Positions 47,241 to 59,802 of a stretch of DNA of 64,000 bases are shown here, piece by piece. The DNA lies in assembly GCF_002105535.1 (NCBI RefSeq), contig NZ_CP015848.1, forward strand, positions 530,001-594,000, read 5' to 3'. Made by a program: the position numbers and the translations under genes. The notes beneath the pieces were generated by a model, which made no database searches, was not told the origin of the DNA, and saw nothing but the letters and a program-made list of their open reading frames with translations. The DNA comes from Magnetospirillum sp. ME-1 (lineage in GTDB: Bacteria > Pseudomonadota > Alphaproteobacteria > Rhodospirillales > Magnetospirillaceae). How positions within the stretch are numbered: position 1 is the first letter of the stretch; the number at the start of each line of letters is the position of its first letter.

Positions 47241-48347
47241 ATGATCGCCGATTGCCTTGCCGGGCTCAAGGTCCTGGACCTCTCCATGTACATTCCCGGC
47301 CCGCTGGCCACCCTGTGGCTGTCTGATCTCGGCGCCGAGGTCATCAAGGTGGAAAGCCCGGCCGGCGATCCCATGCGCACCATGGGTCCGGTGGACGCGG
47401 ACGGCACCACCGCCTTCTACAAGCTGGCCAACGCCAACAAGACCATCGTGACGCTGGACCTGAAGTCGGCGGACGGCAAGGCCCGCTTCGCCGAATTGGT
47501 GGCCAAGGCCGACGTGCTGCTGGAGGGCTTCCGCCCCGGGGTGATGGCGCGCCTGGGCTTCGGCATCGAGCGCCTGCACGAGATCAACCCCCGGCTGGTC
47601 CATTGCGCGCTCTCGGGCTATGGCGGCACCGGCCCCTTCGCCACACGGGCCGGCCACGACGTCACCTATCTGGCGGTGACCGGATTGCTGGCCGCCAGCG
47701 GACCGGCCGAGCGGCCCATCATGACCTTCCCGCCGCTGGCCGACCATGCGGGGGCCATGCTGGCGGTCAACTCGATCCTGGCCGCGCTGCTGAAGCGCTC
47801 CACCTCCGGCAAGGGCACCACCATCGACATCAGCCTCGCCGAAGCGGCCCTGTCGTGGATGGGCGGCGTGCTGACCATGGCGCACCGCTGGGGCGATCCC
47901 AAACGCGAGCACGACCTGATCAACGGCGGCGCCGCCCATTACCGCATCTACAAGACCAAGGATGGCCGCTTCGCCGCCATCGCCGCGCTGGAGGAGAAAT
48001 TCTGGCAGTCCTTCTGCGCCGCCGTGGGCAAGCCCGACTGGGTGGCCCGCCAGAACGAACCCCTGCCCCAGACCGCCATGATCGGGGAGATGGCGGAGTT
48101 GTTCGCCTCAAAGACCCTGGCCGAGTGGACCGCCCTGCTGGAGCCCGCCGACTGCACCTTCGAGCCGGTGCTGGAACCCCACGAGGTCGCCAGCCATCCC
48201 CATCACGTGGAGCGCGGCTTCACCCATGTGAGCGAGCAGGGCCTGGTCGAGGTGCTGCTGCCCGTTCTGATGGAAGGCGAGCGCCCGCGCCGCCGCAAGC
48301 CGCTGGCCGAAAAGCCGGCCGAGGCGGTCATCGCCGGATGGTCTTGA
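47241..48347 (+). CDS. CaiB/BaiF CoA-transferase
   Basis: 368 residues, class III CoA-transferase. GLKVLDLSMYIPGPLATLWL, LGAEVIKVESPAGDPMR and Asp in VTLDLKSADGKARF are typical, as is LLEGFRPGVMARLGFG. Alpha-methylacyl-CoA racemase is a close relative that shares these motifs and cannot be excluded. GGAGCTGAAC precedes the ATG. Follows the enoyl-CoA hydratase, consistent with acyl-CoA catabolism. Confidence 0.88.
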   Translation: MIADCLAGLKVLDLSMYIPGPLATLWLSDLGAEVIKVESPAGDPMRTMGPVDADGTTAFYKLANANKTIVTLDLKSADGKARFAELVAKADVLLEGFRPGVMARLGFGIERLHEINPRLVHCALSGYGGTGPFATRAGHDVTYLAVTGLLAASGPAERPIMTFPPLADHAGAMLAVNSILAALLKRSTSGKGTTIDISLAEAALSWMGGVLTMAHRWGDPKREHDLINGGAAHYRIYKTKDGRFAAIAALEEKFWQSFCAAVGKPDWVARQNEPLPQTAMIGEMAELFASKTLAEWTALLEPADCTFEPVLEPHEVASHPHHVERGFTHVSEQGLVEVLLPVLMEGERPRRRKPLAEKPAEAVIAGWS

Positions 48348-48371
48348 GGACAAATCAACGGTAGAAATGAC

Positions 48372-48403
48372 GACGGCGGGCCGGGAAGGTCCGGTCCGCC
48401 GTC
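48372..48403 (+). promoter_or_regulatory. Stem-loop before the 25-codon ORF
   Basis: GACGGCGGGCCGG pairs with CCGGTCCGCCGTC over 13 bp (one G-U) around a GAAGGT loop. The ribosome binding site AAGGAGG follows immediately. No T-run, so not an obvious terminator for the CoA-transferase gene 25 bp upstream. Confidence 0.6.
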
Positions 48404-48417
48404 AAGGAGGAAATCGC

Positions 48418-48495
48418 ATGATCAAGATGCGCTTTCTCCTGGTCCTCAGGCTACCGTGGCGGATTCGCATCCGCCTCGCTCTGACCCGAGGCTAG
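48418..48495 (+). CDS. 25-residue cationic small ORF
   Basis: ATG eight bases after AAGGAGG, stop TAG at 48493. The peptide begins MIKMRFLLVLRLPW and ends RIRIRLALTRG; it has six Arg and one Lys, no acidic residue and many Leu and Ile, so it could be a membrane-active or leader peptide. Strong stem-loops lie directly before and after. The convergent gene on the other side rules out a simple attenuator for a downstream gene. Coding is supported by the ribosome binding site only. Confidence 0.45.
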   Translation: MIKMRFLLVLRLPWRIRIRLALTRG

Positions 48496-48500
48496 GGGCG

Positions 48501-48528
48501 GCCGGTGGGTGTTAGCGCACCCACCGGC
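48501..48528 (+). terminator. Stem-loop after the 25-codon ORF
   Basis: GCCGGTGGGTG and CACCCACCGGC form a perfect 11-bp stem with loop TTAGCG, five bases after the stop. No T-run on either strand; may be a weak terminator or stability element. Confidence 0.5.
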
Positions 48529-48571
48529 TACCTCCCATTACGCTAAACCATTCCGGTCAAAAAATCCAGAA

Positions 48572-50755
48572 TCACCCGCGCCGCTTCAGCCAGGCCGCCA
48601 GATCCGCCGCCATGCGGGCCACCGGCGTCTCCCAGTCGCCGGCCTTGGGCTGGCGGTAGAGGCGCATGCCGGGATACCACGGGCTGTCGTCGCGGCCCGT
48701 CAGCCAGCGCCAGCAGCCATCGAAGCGCGACAGCAGCCAGACCGGCTTGCCCATGGCGGCGGCGAGGTGAGCCGTCGAGGTATCGACGCTGATCACCAGA
48801 TCGAGGCCATTGATCAGGGCGGCGGTGTCGGCGAAATCGGTGATGCCTGAAGTGAGGTCGGCGACGCGGCCCTCGTCCCTGGCCTGAAGCCCCTGCTTGC
48901 CCACCTGCAGGCTGACGAAACGGACGCCGTCCACCGCCAGAAGCGGCTCCAGCTGTTTCAGCGCCAGCGAGCGCCGGCGGTCGATCAGCGTGCATTCGAT
49001 ATCGTGTTCGCGGGAATCGCCCGCCCAGACCAGACCGATGCGCGGGCCGGGAGCCAATCCGGCGTTCAGCCGCCGCGCCCAGGGCTCCAGGCGGTCGGGA
49101 GGCGGCGACAGATAGGGAAGGACGGCGGGAATGGTCTCGACCATGGTGCCGAAGGCCAGCGGCAGGCTCATCAGTGGCGATTGAAGGTCGATCGCTCCGG
49201 TCTCGCCGCCCACCGCCACCACCTCGGCGATGCCGGGCATGGTGGCCAGCAGCGACACCAGGGCGGGCTGCACCTCCAGCACCACCCGGGCGCCCCGCGC
49301 CGCCGCCAGGGGGGCGTAGCGGACGAATTGCAGCGTGTCGCCGAAGCCCTGCTCCGACCACAGCAGCAGGGTGCGCCCGTCCAGGGGCTCGCCCTTCCAC
49401 TGCGGAATGCCGGGGTGGCGATGGGGCTCCCGGCGCTTGCGGTTGCCCCAGCGCGCCTCGTAGAGCGCCCAGCCCTCGGCGAAGTCGCCCTGCTTCAGAC
49501 GGACGATGCCACGGTGAAAGCGGATGTCGTCATTGGCCGGGTCGGCGGCTCCGGCGGCGTCGAACTGTTCCTGGGCCTCGGCCAGGCGGCCCTGGGCGTA
49601 CAGGGCCTGGCCCAGATTGCTTAAGGGGATGGCCGCGCCGGGCGACAACTCCACCACCCGGCGGCTCAAGACCTCGGCCTCCTCGACCCGGCCCAGGCTG
49701 CCCAGCAGGGCGGCCCGGTTGGCCATAACGATGGGGTCGTCGGGGCTCAGCGTCTCGGCGGTCTCGTAGCACTCGGCGGCGCGCTCCAGTTCCCCCTGTT
49801 CCCGCAGCGCGTTGCCCAGATTGTTCCACACCTCGGAATGATCGTGCTCGCGGCCCAGCAGGGTCTGGTAAAGCGCCACCGCCTCGGCCAGACGGCCCAT
49901 CTCGTTCATGGCGTTGGCAGCCTCGAACAGGTGGGACACCCCGGACCCCTCGATACCGGCCAGCCGCAGATAGGTCTCGGCGGCGAGCTCATCACGTCCC
50001 ATGGCCCGCAGCTGGCGGGCCAGGATCAGCACGGCGGGGGGATAATTGGGGGCAAGCTCGGCGGCGCGCGCCGCATGCTCCAGCGCCTCCTCGATCCGGC
50101 CCCGTCCCCGGATCACGTCCGAGGCGGCGACCAGCACCGGAACGGAATCGGGGGCAAGCCTGAGAGCGCGGCAGACGGAGATGTCGGCCTCGAGCGCCCG
50201 GTCCGAGGCCAGCAGGGCGCGGCCCAGATCGGCGTGAAGATTGGCCTCGCCCGGGCGTTCGGCCACGGCGCGGCGCAATTTCTCCACCGCCTCGGCGGGG
50301 CGGCCCAGGCGGTTCAGCACCCCGGCCATGTTGGCCAGGGCCTCGACGAAGCCCGGCCGCAGGGCGAGCGCCCGCTCCTGGGCGGTCAAAGCCTCGTCCA
50401 GGCGCCCGGTCTGGGCCAGGGTATTGCCCAGGCCGAACAGCGCCTCGGGAATATCGGGATTGAGCGCCAGCGCGCGACGGTAGGCGGCTTCCGCCTCGGG
50501 CAGGCGCCGCGCGCTGAACAGGGCGTTGCCCAGGTTGACGTGGTAATCGGGAACCCGGCCGTTGGCGCGGATGGCCTCGCCGATCAGATGGATGGCCAGA
50601 TCAAACTGGCCCATCTGGGAACAGGCCACGCCCAGCAGATGGTTGGCCCCCTCGTGATACGGATCGGCCGACAGGATCCGCTGGTAGATGTCGACCGCAT
50701 CAAGCAGCTTCCCCGCCTGATGAAGCTCGACGGCCTTGGCGAAATCGTCGGCCAA
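48572..50755 (-). CDS. TPR protein with C-terminal glycosyltransferase domain
   Basis: 727 residues from a TTG at 50755 that follows GGGGAATCC. About twelve tetratricopeptide repeats fill residues 5-430 (for example AIRANGRVPDYHVNLGNALF, ALALNPDIPEALFGLGNTLA). The last 270 residues resemble GT9/heptosyltransferase-like domains: LWSEQGFGDTLQFVRYAP, PRIGLVWAGD and DLVISVDTSTAHLAAAMGKP. Alphaproteobacterial proteins of this type modify envelope or flagellar glycans. A longer start with ATG at 50860 is possible but adds 35 non-repeat residues and has no ribosome binding site. Confidence 0.82.
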   Translation of the reverse strand: MADDFAKAVELHQAGKLLDAVDIYQRILSADPYHEGANHLLGVACSQMGQFDLAIHLIGEAIRANGRVPDYHVNLGNALFSARRLPEAEAAYRRALALNPDIPEALFGLGNTLAQTGRLDEALTAQERALALRPGFVEALANMAGVLNRLGRPAEAVEKLRRAVAERPGEANLHADLGRALLASDRALEADISVCRALRLAPDSVPVLVAASDVIRGRGRIEEALEHAARAAELAPNYPPAVLILARQLRAMGRDELAAETYLRLAGIEGSGVSHLFEAANAMNEMGRLAEAVALYQTLLGREHDHSEVWNNLGNALREQGELERAAECYETAETLSPDDPIVMANRAALLGSLGRVEEAEVLSRRVVELSPGAAIPLSNLGQALYAQGRLAEAQEQFDAAGAADPANDDIRFHRGIVRLKQGDFAEGWALYEARWGNRKRREPHRHPGIPQWKGEPLDGRTLLLWSEQGFGDTLQFVRYAPLAAARGARVVLEVQPALVSLLATMPGIAEVVAVGGETGAIDLQSPLMSLPLAFGTMVETIPAVLPYLSPPPDRLEPWARRLNAGLAPGPRIGLVWAGDSREHDIECTLIDRRRSLALKQLEPLLAVDGVRFVSLQVGKQGLQARDEGRVADLTSGITDFADTAALINGLDLVISVDTSTAHLAAAMGKPVWLLSRFDGCWRWLTGRDDSPWYPGMRLYRQPKAGDWETPVARMAADLAAWLKRRG

Positions 50756-50926
50756 TGTGGATTCCCCGCGGTTGCTCTTTGGGGTAAACGATGGCACGTC
50801 GCAGAGTGCGGAGGCAAGGCGGCAGGGTAATGAAACAGCCGGTTCGTCAAGATTCGTCATATGCAATTTATCGATTGTTGATCCCACTGAAGCCGCTGCT
50901 ATCATGCCCCCGGCCGAACGGCAGTG

Positions 50927-52615
50927 ATGACTATGCCTAACGACGTGGGTCGACCTCTCAATTTACGCGCCAGCGCCACCGTGGTGGTGATGGGCCTGCT
51001 CGTCGCCCTGTTCATCATCGCGACCTTCAGCGCCATGGCCTGGCAAAGGCAGCGGGACCTGCTGCACGACCGCCAGAGCAGCAACGAGCGGCTGGCCGAC
51101 ACCCTGGCGGAACATGTCGACGGCATCTTCGGCCAATCCGCCCTGGTGCTGTCCATGATGGGCGAGCGGCTGGAGCGCGAGCATTCCGCTTCGCCCCACC
51201 CGGCCCATGACGGGACGTTCCGGACCTTTCTGGCCGCCGTGCTGAAGCAGGCGCCCATGGTGGCGGCGGCCCGCGTCATCACCCCGGACGGCGCCTATCT
51301 CCACAGCCACCCCGAATTGCCGCCCCAAGGGGTCGGCGTCGGCGACCGCGATTACGTCCAGGCCCATCTTCGAGGCGAGGTCGGGCTGTTCGTCGGCAAG
51401 CCGATCGTCAGCCGCGTCAACGGACGGCTGGTGCTGCCGGTCAGCCTGGCGCAGCGGAATTCCCAAGGCCGGCTTGACGCGATCCTGGCCGTGATGATCC
51501 AACTGGACGACATCAACGCCCTGTTCGAGTCCATCCGCCAGAAGCCCAACGGCACCATCGCCCTGTTCGGAGCCGAGGGAACCCTGCTGGCCCGCGGCCC
51601 CATGGACAATGACCTGATCGGCAAGGATTTCTCGCAAGGGCCGCTGTTCCGGGAACACATCCCCAAGGCGGCGACGGGCAGCTACACCAACGTGGTCGCC
51701 ACCGACGGCAAGCTGCGCCAGGCCAGCTATCGGCGCCTGGGAGACTATCCGGCCGTGGTCTCCATCTCGACCCTGCACGACGACACCATGGCCCAGTGGC
51801 GGTCCTATGTCGCCACCCTGGCGCTTATCGCGCTGCCGCTGCTCCTGGCCACCACCGCCATCACCTGGGCGCTGCACCGGCAACTGGTGGAGCGCGAGCG
51901 GTTCGAACGTCTGCTCGCCCGGCGTACCTCCGATCTGGAACTGGCCAACGAGGAATTGCGCCACATGGCGGAAATTTCCGCCCACCACCTGCAGGAGCCG
52001 CTGCGCACCATCCTGTCCTACGCCCAACTGCTGGTGCGCAAGGCCGGCACGGGAGAGACGGCGGGGCTGGAGGAATACCTGGGCTTCATCCGCTCGGGAA
52101 CCGACCGCATGAAGGCGCAGCTGGACGCCTTGCAACGCTATCTGGGGGTGGGTCAGTGCCGCCCGTTGCAACCGGTGCCGCTGCAGCGCCTTCTGGACGA
52201 GACCATCGACTTGCTCGCCCCCCGCCTGGAGGCCGCAGGCACCACCATCACCTCAGGAAGCCTGCCCGAGATCATGGGCGACCGCCAGCATCTGGCCGGC
52301 CTGTTCCACCACATGATTTCAGCCATTCTCGAGCGGCGGCGGCCCGAGCAGAGCCAGACCATCGGGGTCAGCGCGGCGCGGGATGGCGACATGTGGCACC
52401 TGATCGTCAGCTCCGACAATACCGCTGCCGATTTCGGCGACGGCGAAACCTCGTTCCCGCTGCTGGGCGCCGGCAGTTCCGGCGACAAGGGGCGCGGCCC
52501 GACGCTCAGCCTGGCGCTCTGCCGCAAGATCGCCCAGTTGCACGGCGGCCGCCTGTGGGCGGAAACCACCGGCGACGGCGAAAGCCGCCTGCACGTCATG
52601 TTGCCGGCGGAATAG
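50927..52615 (+). CDS. Cache-domain sensor histidine kinase, divergent ATPase
   Basis: 562 residues. Membrane segments near 14-38 and 290-312 flank a double-Cache-like periplasmic domain (GVGDRDYVQAHLRGEVGLFVGKP). HisKA has its His in SAHHLQEPLRTILSYA. The ATPase region is unusual: the N-box position reads LFHHMISAILERRRP with no Asn, and the first G box is weak (DGETSFPLLGAGSSGDKGRG), though LSLALCRKIAQLHGGRL is intact. Kinase activity may be lost. No partner regulator is adjacent. A start at the GTG three bases earlier is possible. Confidence 0.8.
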   Translation: MTMPNDVGRPLNLRASATVVVMGLLVALFIIATFSAMAWQRQRDLLHDRQSSNERLADTLAEHVDGIFGQSALVLSMMGERLEREHSASPHPAHDGTFRTFLAAVLKQAPMVAAARVITPDGAYLHSHPELPPQGVGVGDRDYVQAHLRGEVGLFVGKPIVSRVNGRLVLPVSLAQRNSQGRLDAILAVMIQLDDINALFESIRQKPNGTIALFGAEGTLLARGPMDNDLIGKDFSQGPLFREHIPKAATGSYTNVVATDGKLRQASYRRLGDYPAVVSISTLHDDTMAQWRSYVATLALIALPLLLATTAITWALHRQLVERERFERLLARRTSDLELANEELRHMAEISAHHLQEPLRTILSYAQLLVRKAGTGETAGLEEYLGFIRSGTDRMKAQLDALQRYLGVGQCRPLQPVPLQRLLDETIDLLAPRLEAAGTTITSGSLPEIMGDRQHLAGLFHHMISAILERRRPEQSQTIGVSAARDGDMWHLIVSSDNTAADFGDGETSFPLLGAGSSGDKGRGPTLSLALCRKIAQLHGGRLWAETTGDGESRLHVMLPAE

Positions 52616-52626
52616 ATCCGGGCGGG

Positions 52627-53970
52627 TTATCTGCTTGCCAATTCCACCAGACGGGACGGCGTGACGTCGCCGGCCGAGCCGGGCTGAAGCAGCCGGGCGG
52701 CGGCGGCGCGTTCGGCCGCCGAGAAGGTGCCCAGCGTCTTCAGCGCGTCGGACCGGGTGCTCATGCCGCCATCGAAGCCGGTGGCGGATACCGCATGCCA
52801 GCGGGCCGCCTCGGCCCGGGCCGCGCTGCCGCCCTCGGCCTCGCGGATCAGGGCCAGCAGCTGGGCCGAGGGAGCGTGGCGCCGCTTGGCGGCCAGTTCG
52901 GCCATGGCGGCGGCCTTGGCCAACAGGTCGGGCATCTTGGTCATTTCCATGGCCGAGCGCTGGGCGGTGCGGCACAGCTGGGTCAGCGCCTCGGTACGGA
53001 ACTCGCCGGCGGGCAGGGCTTCCGCCCCGGCCAGCAGCCGGTCCATCCAGCCCAGCGAATCCGGATTGACCGGGCTGAAGTCCTTTTGCGCGAAGGGCAT
53101 GTTGGCCAGACGGTCGCGGCGCGTCGCCGGGTCGCTTACCTTGGAGAGCGAGACGAAGCCGGCCGCCGGGTCGTCGGCGCGCACGCGGGCGCCGTACAGC
53201 ACCAGGGTGGCGGCGTCGCGCTTCGACGGCACGGTCAGCGCGTCCACCTGGGGTTCCAGCACGGCGGCCAGGGCCAGCGCCCCCTTCCTCGCCTGGCCCA
53301 TGGCCAGCGATTCCAGCGCCACCAGACCGGAGTCCAGACGGATATCGGCATCGGGCAGCGCCTTGATTGCGGCGATGGCCTCGTCGGCGGTGGCCTCGGC
53401 CTCGGGCAGGCGGCGCGCGCTCATCAGGCCGGCGGCATGGGCCAGCAGCCGCGCCCGCAACACCGGATCGGCCACCCGGGCCAGGGCCAGGGCGGCATTG
53501 GGGTCGCGGCGCTTGACCTCGGCGTCGATGCGGTAGCGGGCGATGGACTCGGTCATCTCGCGCACCAGGGCGGGATCGTCCACCCATTGGGGCGCGTCGG
53601 TGACGGCGGCCAGCAGGCGCAGGCCCTGGCCGTCATCGGCGGCGTCCAGACCGTCCAGGCCGGGCTTGACGAAGGCCTCGACCACCTTGGCGGATTTCAG
53701 CTTGGGCGCCGGCCAGAACGAATCGGCGGCGCACGGCAGGCGGAACGCCAGCGCCTCGCCCACCTGCGCCTTGCCGACGAAGGCCTTGCGCACAGTGCCC
53801 GATACCCGGCAGGCCGCGCCGGAAACGTCCACTCCCGCCACCTCCACCTGCACATGGCTTTCGGCGGCCAGTCGGCGGGCGACCCAGTTGCGGGCCTCCA
53901 TGGCCCCATCGGCGGCCAGGGCCGACGTGGACGACAACAGCAGCAGGACCAGCGGAACCGTGCGCTTCAT
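52627..53970 (-). CDS. Exported Ala-rich helical protein, unknown
   Basis: 447 residues with a signal peptide (MKRTVPLVLLLLSSTSALA). The ATG at 53970 follows GGGGAGAGG. The body is helical and Ala-rich, with a repeated pattern suggestive of TPR/SEL1-like helices (ADPVLRARLLAHAAGLMSAR, LPEAEATADEAIAAIKALP, DPATRRDRLANMPFA). Two Cys near residues 54 and 79 may bond. No family recognised. Convergent with the kinase, 11 bases apart. Confidence 0.65.
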   Translation of the reverse strand: MKRTVPLVLLLLSSTSALAADGAMEARNWVARRLAAESHVQVEVAGVDVSGAACRVSGTVRKAFVGKAQVGEALAFRLPCAADSFWPAPKLKSAKVVEAFVKPGLDGLDAADDGQGLRLLAAVTDAPQWVDDPALVREMTESIARYRIDAEVKRRDPNAALALARVADPVLRARLLAHAAGLMSARRLPEAEATADEAIAAIKALPDADIRLDSGLVALESLAMGQARKGALALAAVLEPQVDALTVPSKRDAATLVLYGARVRADDPAAGFVSLSKVSDPATRRDRLANMPFAQKDFSPVNPDSLGWMDRLLAGAEALPAGEFRTEALTQLCRTAQRSAMEMTKMPDLLAKAAAMAELAAKRRHAPSAQLLALIREAEGGSAARAEAARWHAVSATGFDGGMSTRSDALKTLGTFSAAERAAAARLLQPGSAGDVTPSRLVELASR

Positions 53971-54045
53971 GACCTCTCCCCAGGCAATCACGGCTGGCAG
54001 ACTAGCCCAGACGCCCGCCCGGCGGCTTGACTTGCGTCATGTGGT

Positions 54046-55065
54046 CTACAGGCCGAAAAAGCCGGCGATCTCGGACGCCGCGCACTTGCCCCCATCGCTC
54101 ACATAGGCCCCCTCGCGGCCGCAGCCCGCGGCGGGCGCCACCGGCGCGGCGTGGCCGAAGCCCCGCAGCAGCCAAAGCTCCACCGCCGGCCCGCCCGCGC
54201 CGCCGGGCGCCGTCCAGGTGGGACCGGACACCAGCGGATTGACGGGGGCCTGCTCGCAGGTGGTGAAGGGCGGCAAGGCGGCACCGTGCAGCCCCGCCCA
54301 TTGCGCGGCGCTCTCCACCGCGTTGACGCAAGCGACCGTCTTGTCGGCATCGCCGTGCCAGATGGCCAGGCGCGGCCATTTGTGCCGCGCCCCGTGCAGC
54401 CGGGCGATCTCGCCGGCCCAGTGCTCGGGCCTGACCTCGGCGGGGCCTTCCATGCAGCCGAAGGCGCGCCGCACCTCGGGCGTGGCGAAGTACGAACCAC
54501 CAGTCACCCCGCCGATGCGCGCGCAGCCCACCGGCACGCCCCCCATGGAAGCGCCGGCGGCGAAGTCGTCGGGAAGCGCCGCCAGCAGCACCTGGGCCAT
54601 GGCGCCGCCCGCCGACAGGCCGACCACGAAATTATCGCCGCCCTTGATGCCGAAGGCTTCGCGCGCCGCCAACACCTCGCGGTACAAACGGCCGATAATG
54701 TTCTTTTCGGTGGGCAGCCGCTCGTTCTCGTCGAACCACCACAGGCAGTTGTTGCCCGGCGCGCCGGAAACGGAATCGGTGAACTCGGCCACCAGCAGGG
54801 CGAAGCCCTTCTTCTCGGCCAGATCGCGCCAGCCGCTGTCGGTGGCGAAAGGAATGCCCTCCTGCTTGCAGCCGTGCAGCAGCAGGACCACCGGTCCCGG
54901 CTTGCCCCTGGCGGCGTCGGGGACATAGGCCTTGACTGCCAAGTTCCACCACCACAGCTGGCCGCCGCCGGCGAACAGGCCGGAAACGGGCTGGAACTCA
55001 GTGGCGCAAGCGGGGACGGCCCACAGGACCAGGGCCGCCAGAAGGGCGCCCAGACGCGACATCAT
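54046..55065 (-). CDS. PHB-depolymerase/feruloyl-esterase-like exported hydrolase
   Basis: 339 residues with a signal peptide (LGALLAALVLWAVPACA). LLLHGCKQEG (oxyanion-hole region), GLSAGGAMAQVLL with nucleophile Ser near 158, WHGDADKTV (Asp) and RGFGHAAPV (His) form an esterase-PHB (PF10503-like) triad. Several Cys pairs are present. May cleave extracellular polyesters or aryl esters. Start after GAGGAGC; the ATG three bases in is equally possible. Fourteen bases after the Dyp peroxidase stop, same strand. Confidence 0.8.
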   Translation of the reverse strand: MMSRLGALLAALVLWAVPACATEFQPVSGLFAGGGQLWWWNLAVKAYVPDAARGKPGPVVLLLHGCKQEGIPFATDSGWRDLAEKKGFALLVAEFTDSVSGAPGNNCLWWFDENERLPTEKNIIGRLYREVLAAREAFGIKGGDNFVVGLSAGGAMAQVLLAALPDDFAAGASMGGVPVGCARIGGVTGGSYFATPEVRRAFGCMEGPAEVRPEHWAGEIARLHGARHKWPRLAIWHGDADKTVACVNAVESAAQWAGLHGAALPPFTTCEQAPVNPLVSGPTWTAPGGAGGPAVELWLLRGFGHAAPVAPAAGCGREGAYVSDGGKCAASEIAGFFGL

Positions 55066-55078
55066 GCTCAGTTGCTCC

Positions 55079-55987
55079 TCAGGCGAGGGATTCCAGGAAG
55101 TCGGCGGACGGCGCGAAGAAGGACGCGCCGGTCACCGCCCGGGTGAAGTCCAGCAGACGGTCGTGCAGACCGTCGCCGGCCGACAGCACCATGCGCTCCA
55201 GCATCTTGCGGAACGGCGCCGGGCTGGCGCAGTAGGCGACGAAATAAAGGCCGTTCTCCGACGTGCTTCCGTAGGGCATGGAATGGCGCAGCACCTCCAG
55301 CTCCTCGCCGTCCTCCTCGATCACCACGCGGACGATGTGGGCGAAGGGCGGCTTCACCGCATCGGCCAGTTCCTCGTCGCCTTCCTTGGTGCGGCCCACC
55401 GCCGCTTCCTGGTCGGGAGTGGACAGGGCCTCCCAGCGGGCGAGGTCATGGACGTAGCGCTGCAACGAGACGAAGCTGCCGCCGGCATGGGGGCCGTCGG
55501 CCACCAGCGCCACCTCTGCCCGCTCGTCGCCTTCCGGGTTCTCGGTGCCGTCGACGAAGCCGGTCAGGTCACGCTTGCCCATGTGGCGAAAGCCCATCAC
55601 CTCCTCGGCAAGCCGCACATGGGAGCCCAGCGCCGCCATCACCCGCCGCGCCAGCATCAGGTTGGCGTCGTGGCGGGGCGAGTGGATGTGCACGAACAGG
55701 TCGGCGGGGGTGGCCGGCGCCTTGCGGGCGCCCTCGGCCAGGGGCGCGAAGGGAACCAGCCCCTCCGGGCATTCCCGACCGGTCAGTCGAGTCCAGCAGG
55801 ACGCGCCGATTGCCACCGAACTGACCAAGGCGGGCTCGCCCGCCTGCTCGGCCACGGCCTCGGTCATGTCGGGCAGGGCGGCGAGCACGCGCCGCACCGG
55901 GCCCATGTCGCCGTCAGCCAGAACAAGGGTGAGGAACAGGCCGAAATCACCACCGTCCGCGCAGATGGCCGATTGGGGCTTGGTCAT
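55079..55987 (-). CDS. Dyp-type haem peroxidase
   Basis: 302 residues, no signal peptide. The family fingerprint GFVDGTENPEGDE is at about residue 141-153, with the distal Asp in it. FAHIVRVVIEE supplies the proximal His, and YGSTSENGLYFVAYCASP and MLERMV complete the haem pocket pattern. B-type, YfeX-like. Upstream is greA (four bases), downstream the esterase, suggesting one transcript. Confidence 0.92.
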   Translation of the reverse strand: MTKPQSAICADGGDFGLFLTLVLADGDMGPVRRVLAALPDMTEAVAEQAGEPALVSSVAIGASCWTRLTGRECPEGLVPFAPLAEGARKAPATPADLFVHIHSPRHDANLMLARRVMAALGSHVRLAEEVMGFRHMGKRDLTGFVDGTENPEGDERAEVALVADGPHAGGSFVSLQRYVHDLARWEALSTPDQEAAVGRTKEGDEELADAVKPPFAHIVRVVIEEDGEELEVLRHSMPYGSTSENGLYFVAYCASPAPFRKMLERMVLSAGDGLHDRLLDFTRAVTGASFFAPSADFLESLA

Positions 55988-55991
55988 GGCG

Positions 55992-56465
55992 TCACCCGAA
56001 GCGGACGTCGACGATCTCGTAAGATTTGGACCCGCCCGGCGCGGTGACCTCGACGGTGTCGCCCAGATGCTTGCCGATCAGGGCGCGGGCCAGCGGCGAA
56101 TGCACGCTCATGCGGCCCGACTTGATGTCGGCCTCGTGGGCGCCGACGATGGTGTAGACCACCTCGTCGTCGGAATCCTCGTCGGCGAGCGTCACGGTGG
56201 CGCCGAAGCGCACCTGATCGCCCGACAGGCTGGCGATGTCGATCACCTGGGCGCGGGAGATGATGTCTTCGAGCTCGGAAACCCGACCCTCGATGAAGCT
56301 CTGGCGTTCGCGCGCCGCGTGGTATTCGGCGTTTTCCGACAGATCACCGTGCTCGCGCGCCTCGGCGATGGCCCGGATCACCGCCGGGCGCTCCACCGAT
56401 TTCAGGGTCCTCAGCTCTTCCTCCAGCTGGGCCAGCCCGGCCGGAGTCATCGGGATCTTTTCCAT
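55992..56465 (-). CDS. greA: Transcription elongation factor GreA
   Basis: 157 residues, the normal length. N-terminal coiled coil with [47 protein letters not shown] carrying the acidic tip, and C-terminal [29 protein letters not shown]. It stimulates RNA polymerase cleavage of backtracked transcripts. ATG at 56465 fits homologues. It lies 17 bases after the carB stop, same strand, and could be co-transcribed with carAB. Confidence 0.96.
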   Translation of the reverse strand: MEKIPMTPAGLAQLEEELRTLKSVERPAVIRAIAEAREHGDLSENAEYHAARERQSFIEGRVSELEDIISRAQVIDIASLSGDQVRFGATVTLADEDSDDEVVYTIVGAHEADIKSGRMSVHSPLARALIGKHLGDTVEVTAPGGSKSYEIVDVRFG

Positions 56466-56482
56466 CAAACGCCCCTACGCCC

Positions 56483-59740
<3,258 letters not shown>

Positions 59741-59764
59741 CGTCTGGTTCCAGCGAATGAATTA

Positions 59765-59783
59765 ACCACGAAGGCACGAAGGC
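59765..59783 (+). repeat. Inverted repeat, left end of the cassette
   Basis: ACCACGAAGGCACGAAGGC; the CACGAAGG unit recurs at 59794-59801, so the left side has a third partial unit. Confidence 0.85.
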
Positions 59784-59802
59784 ATGAAGGAAGCACGAAG
59801 GT

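Noticed and set aside
43971-48347. 1458-codon plus-strand open frame
   Set aside because: Most of it is antisense to the EF-G paralogue; only its last part, from the ATG at 47241, is the real CoA-transferase.
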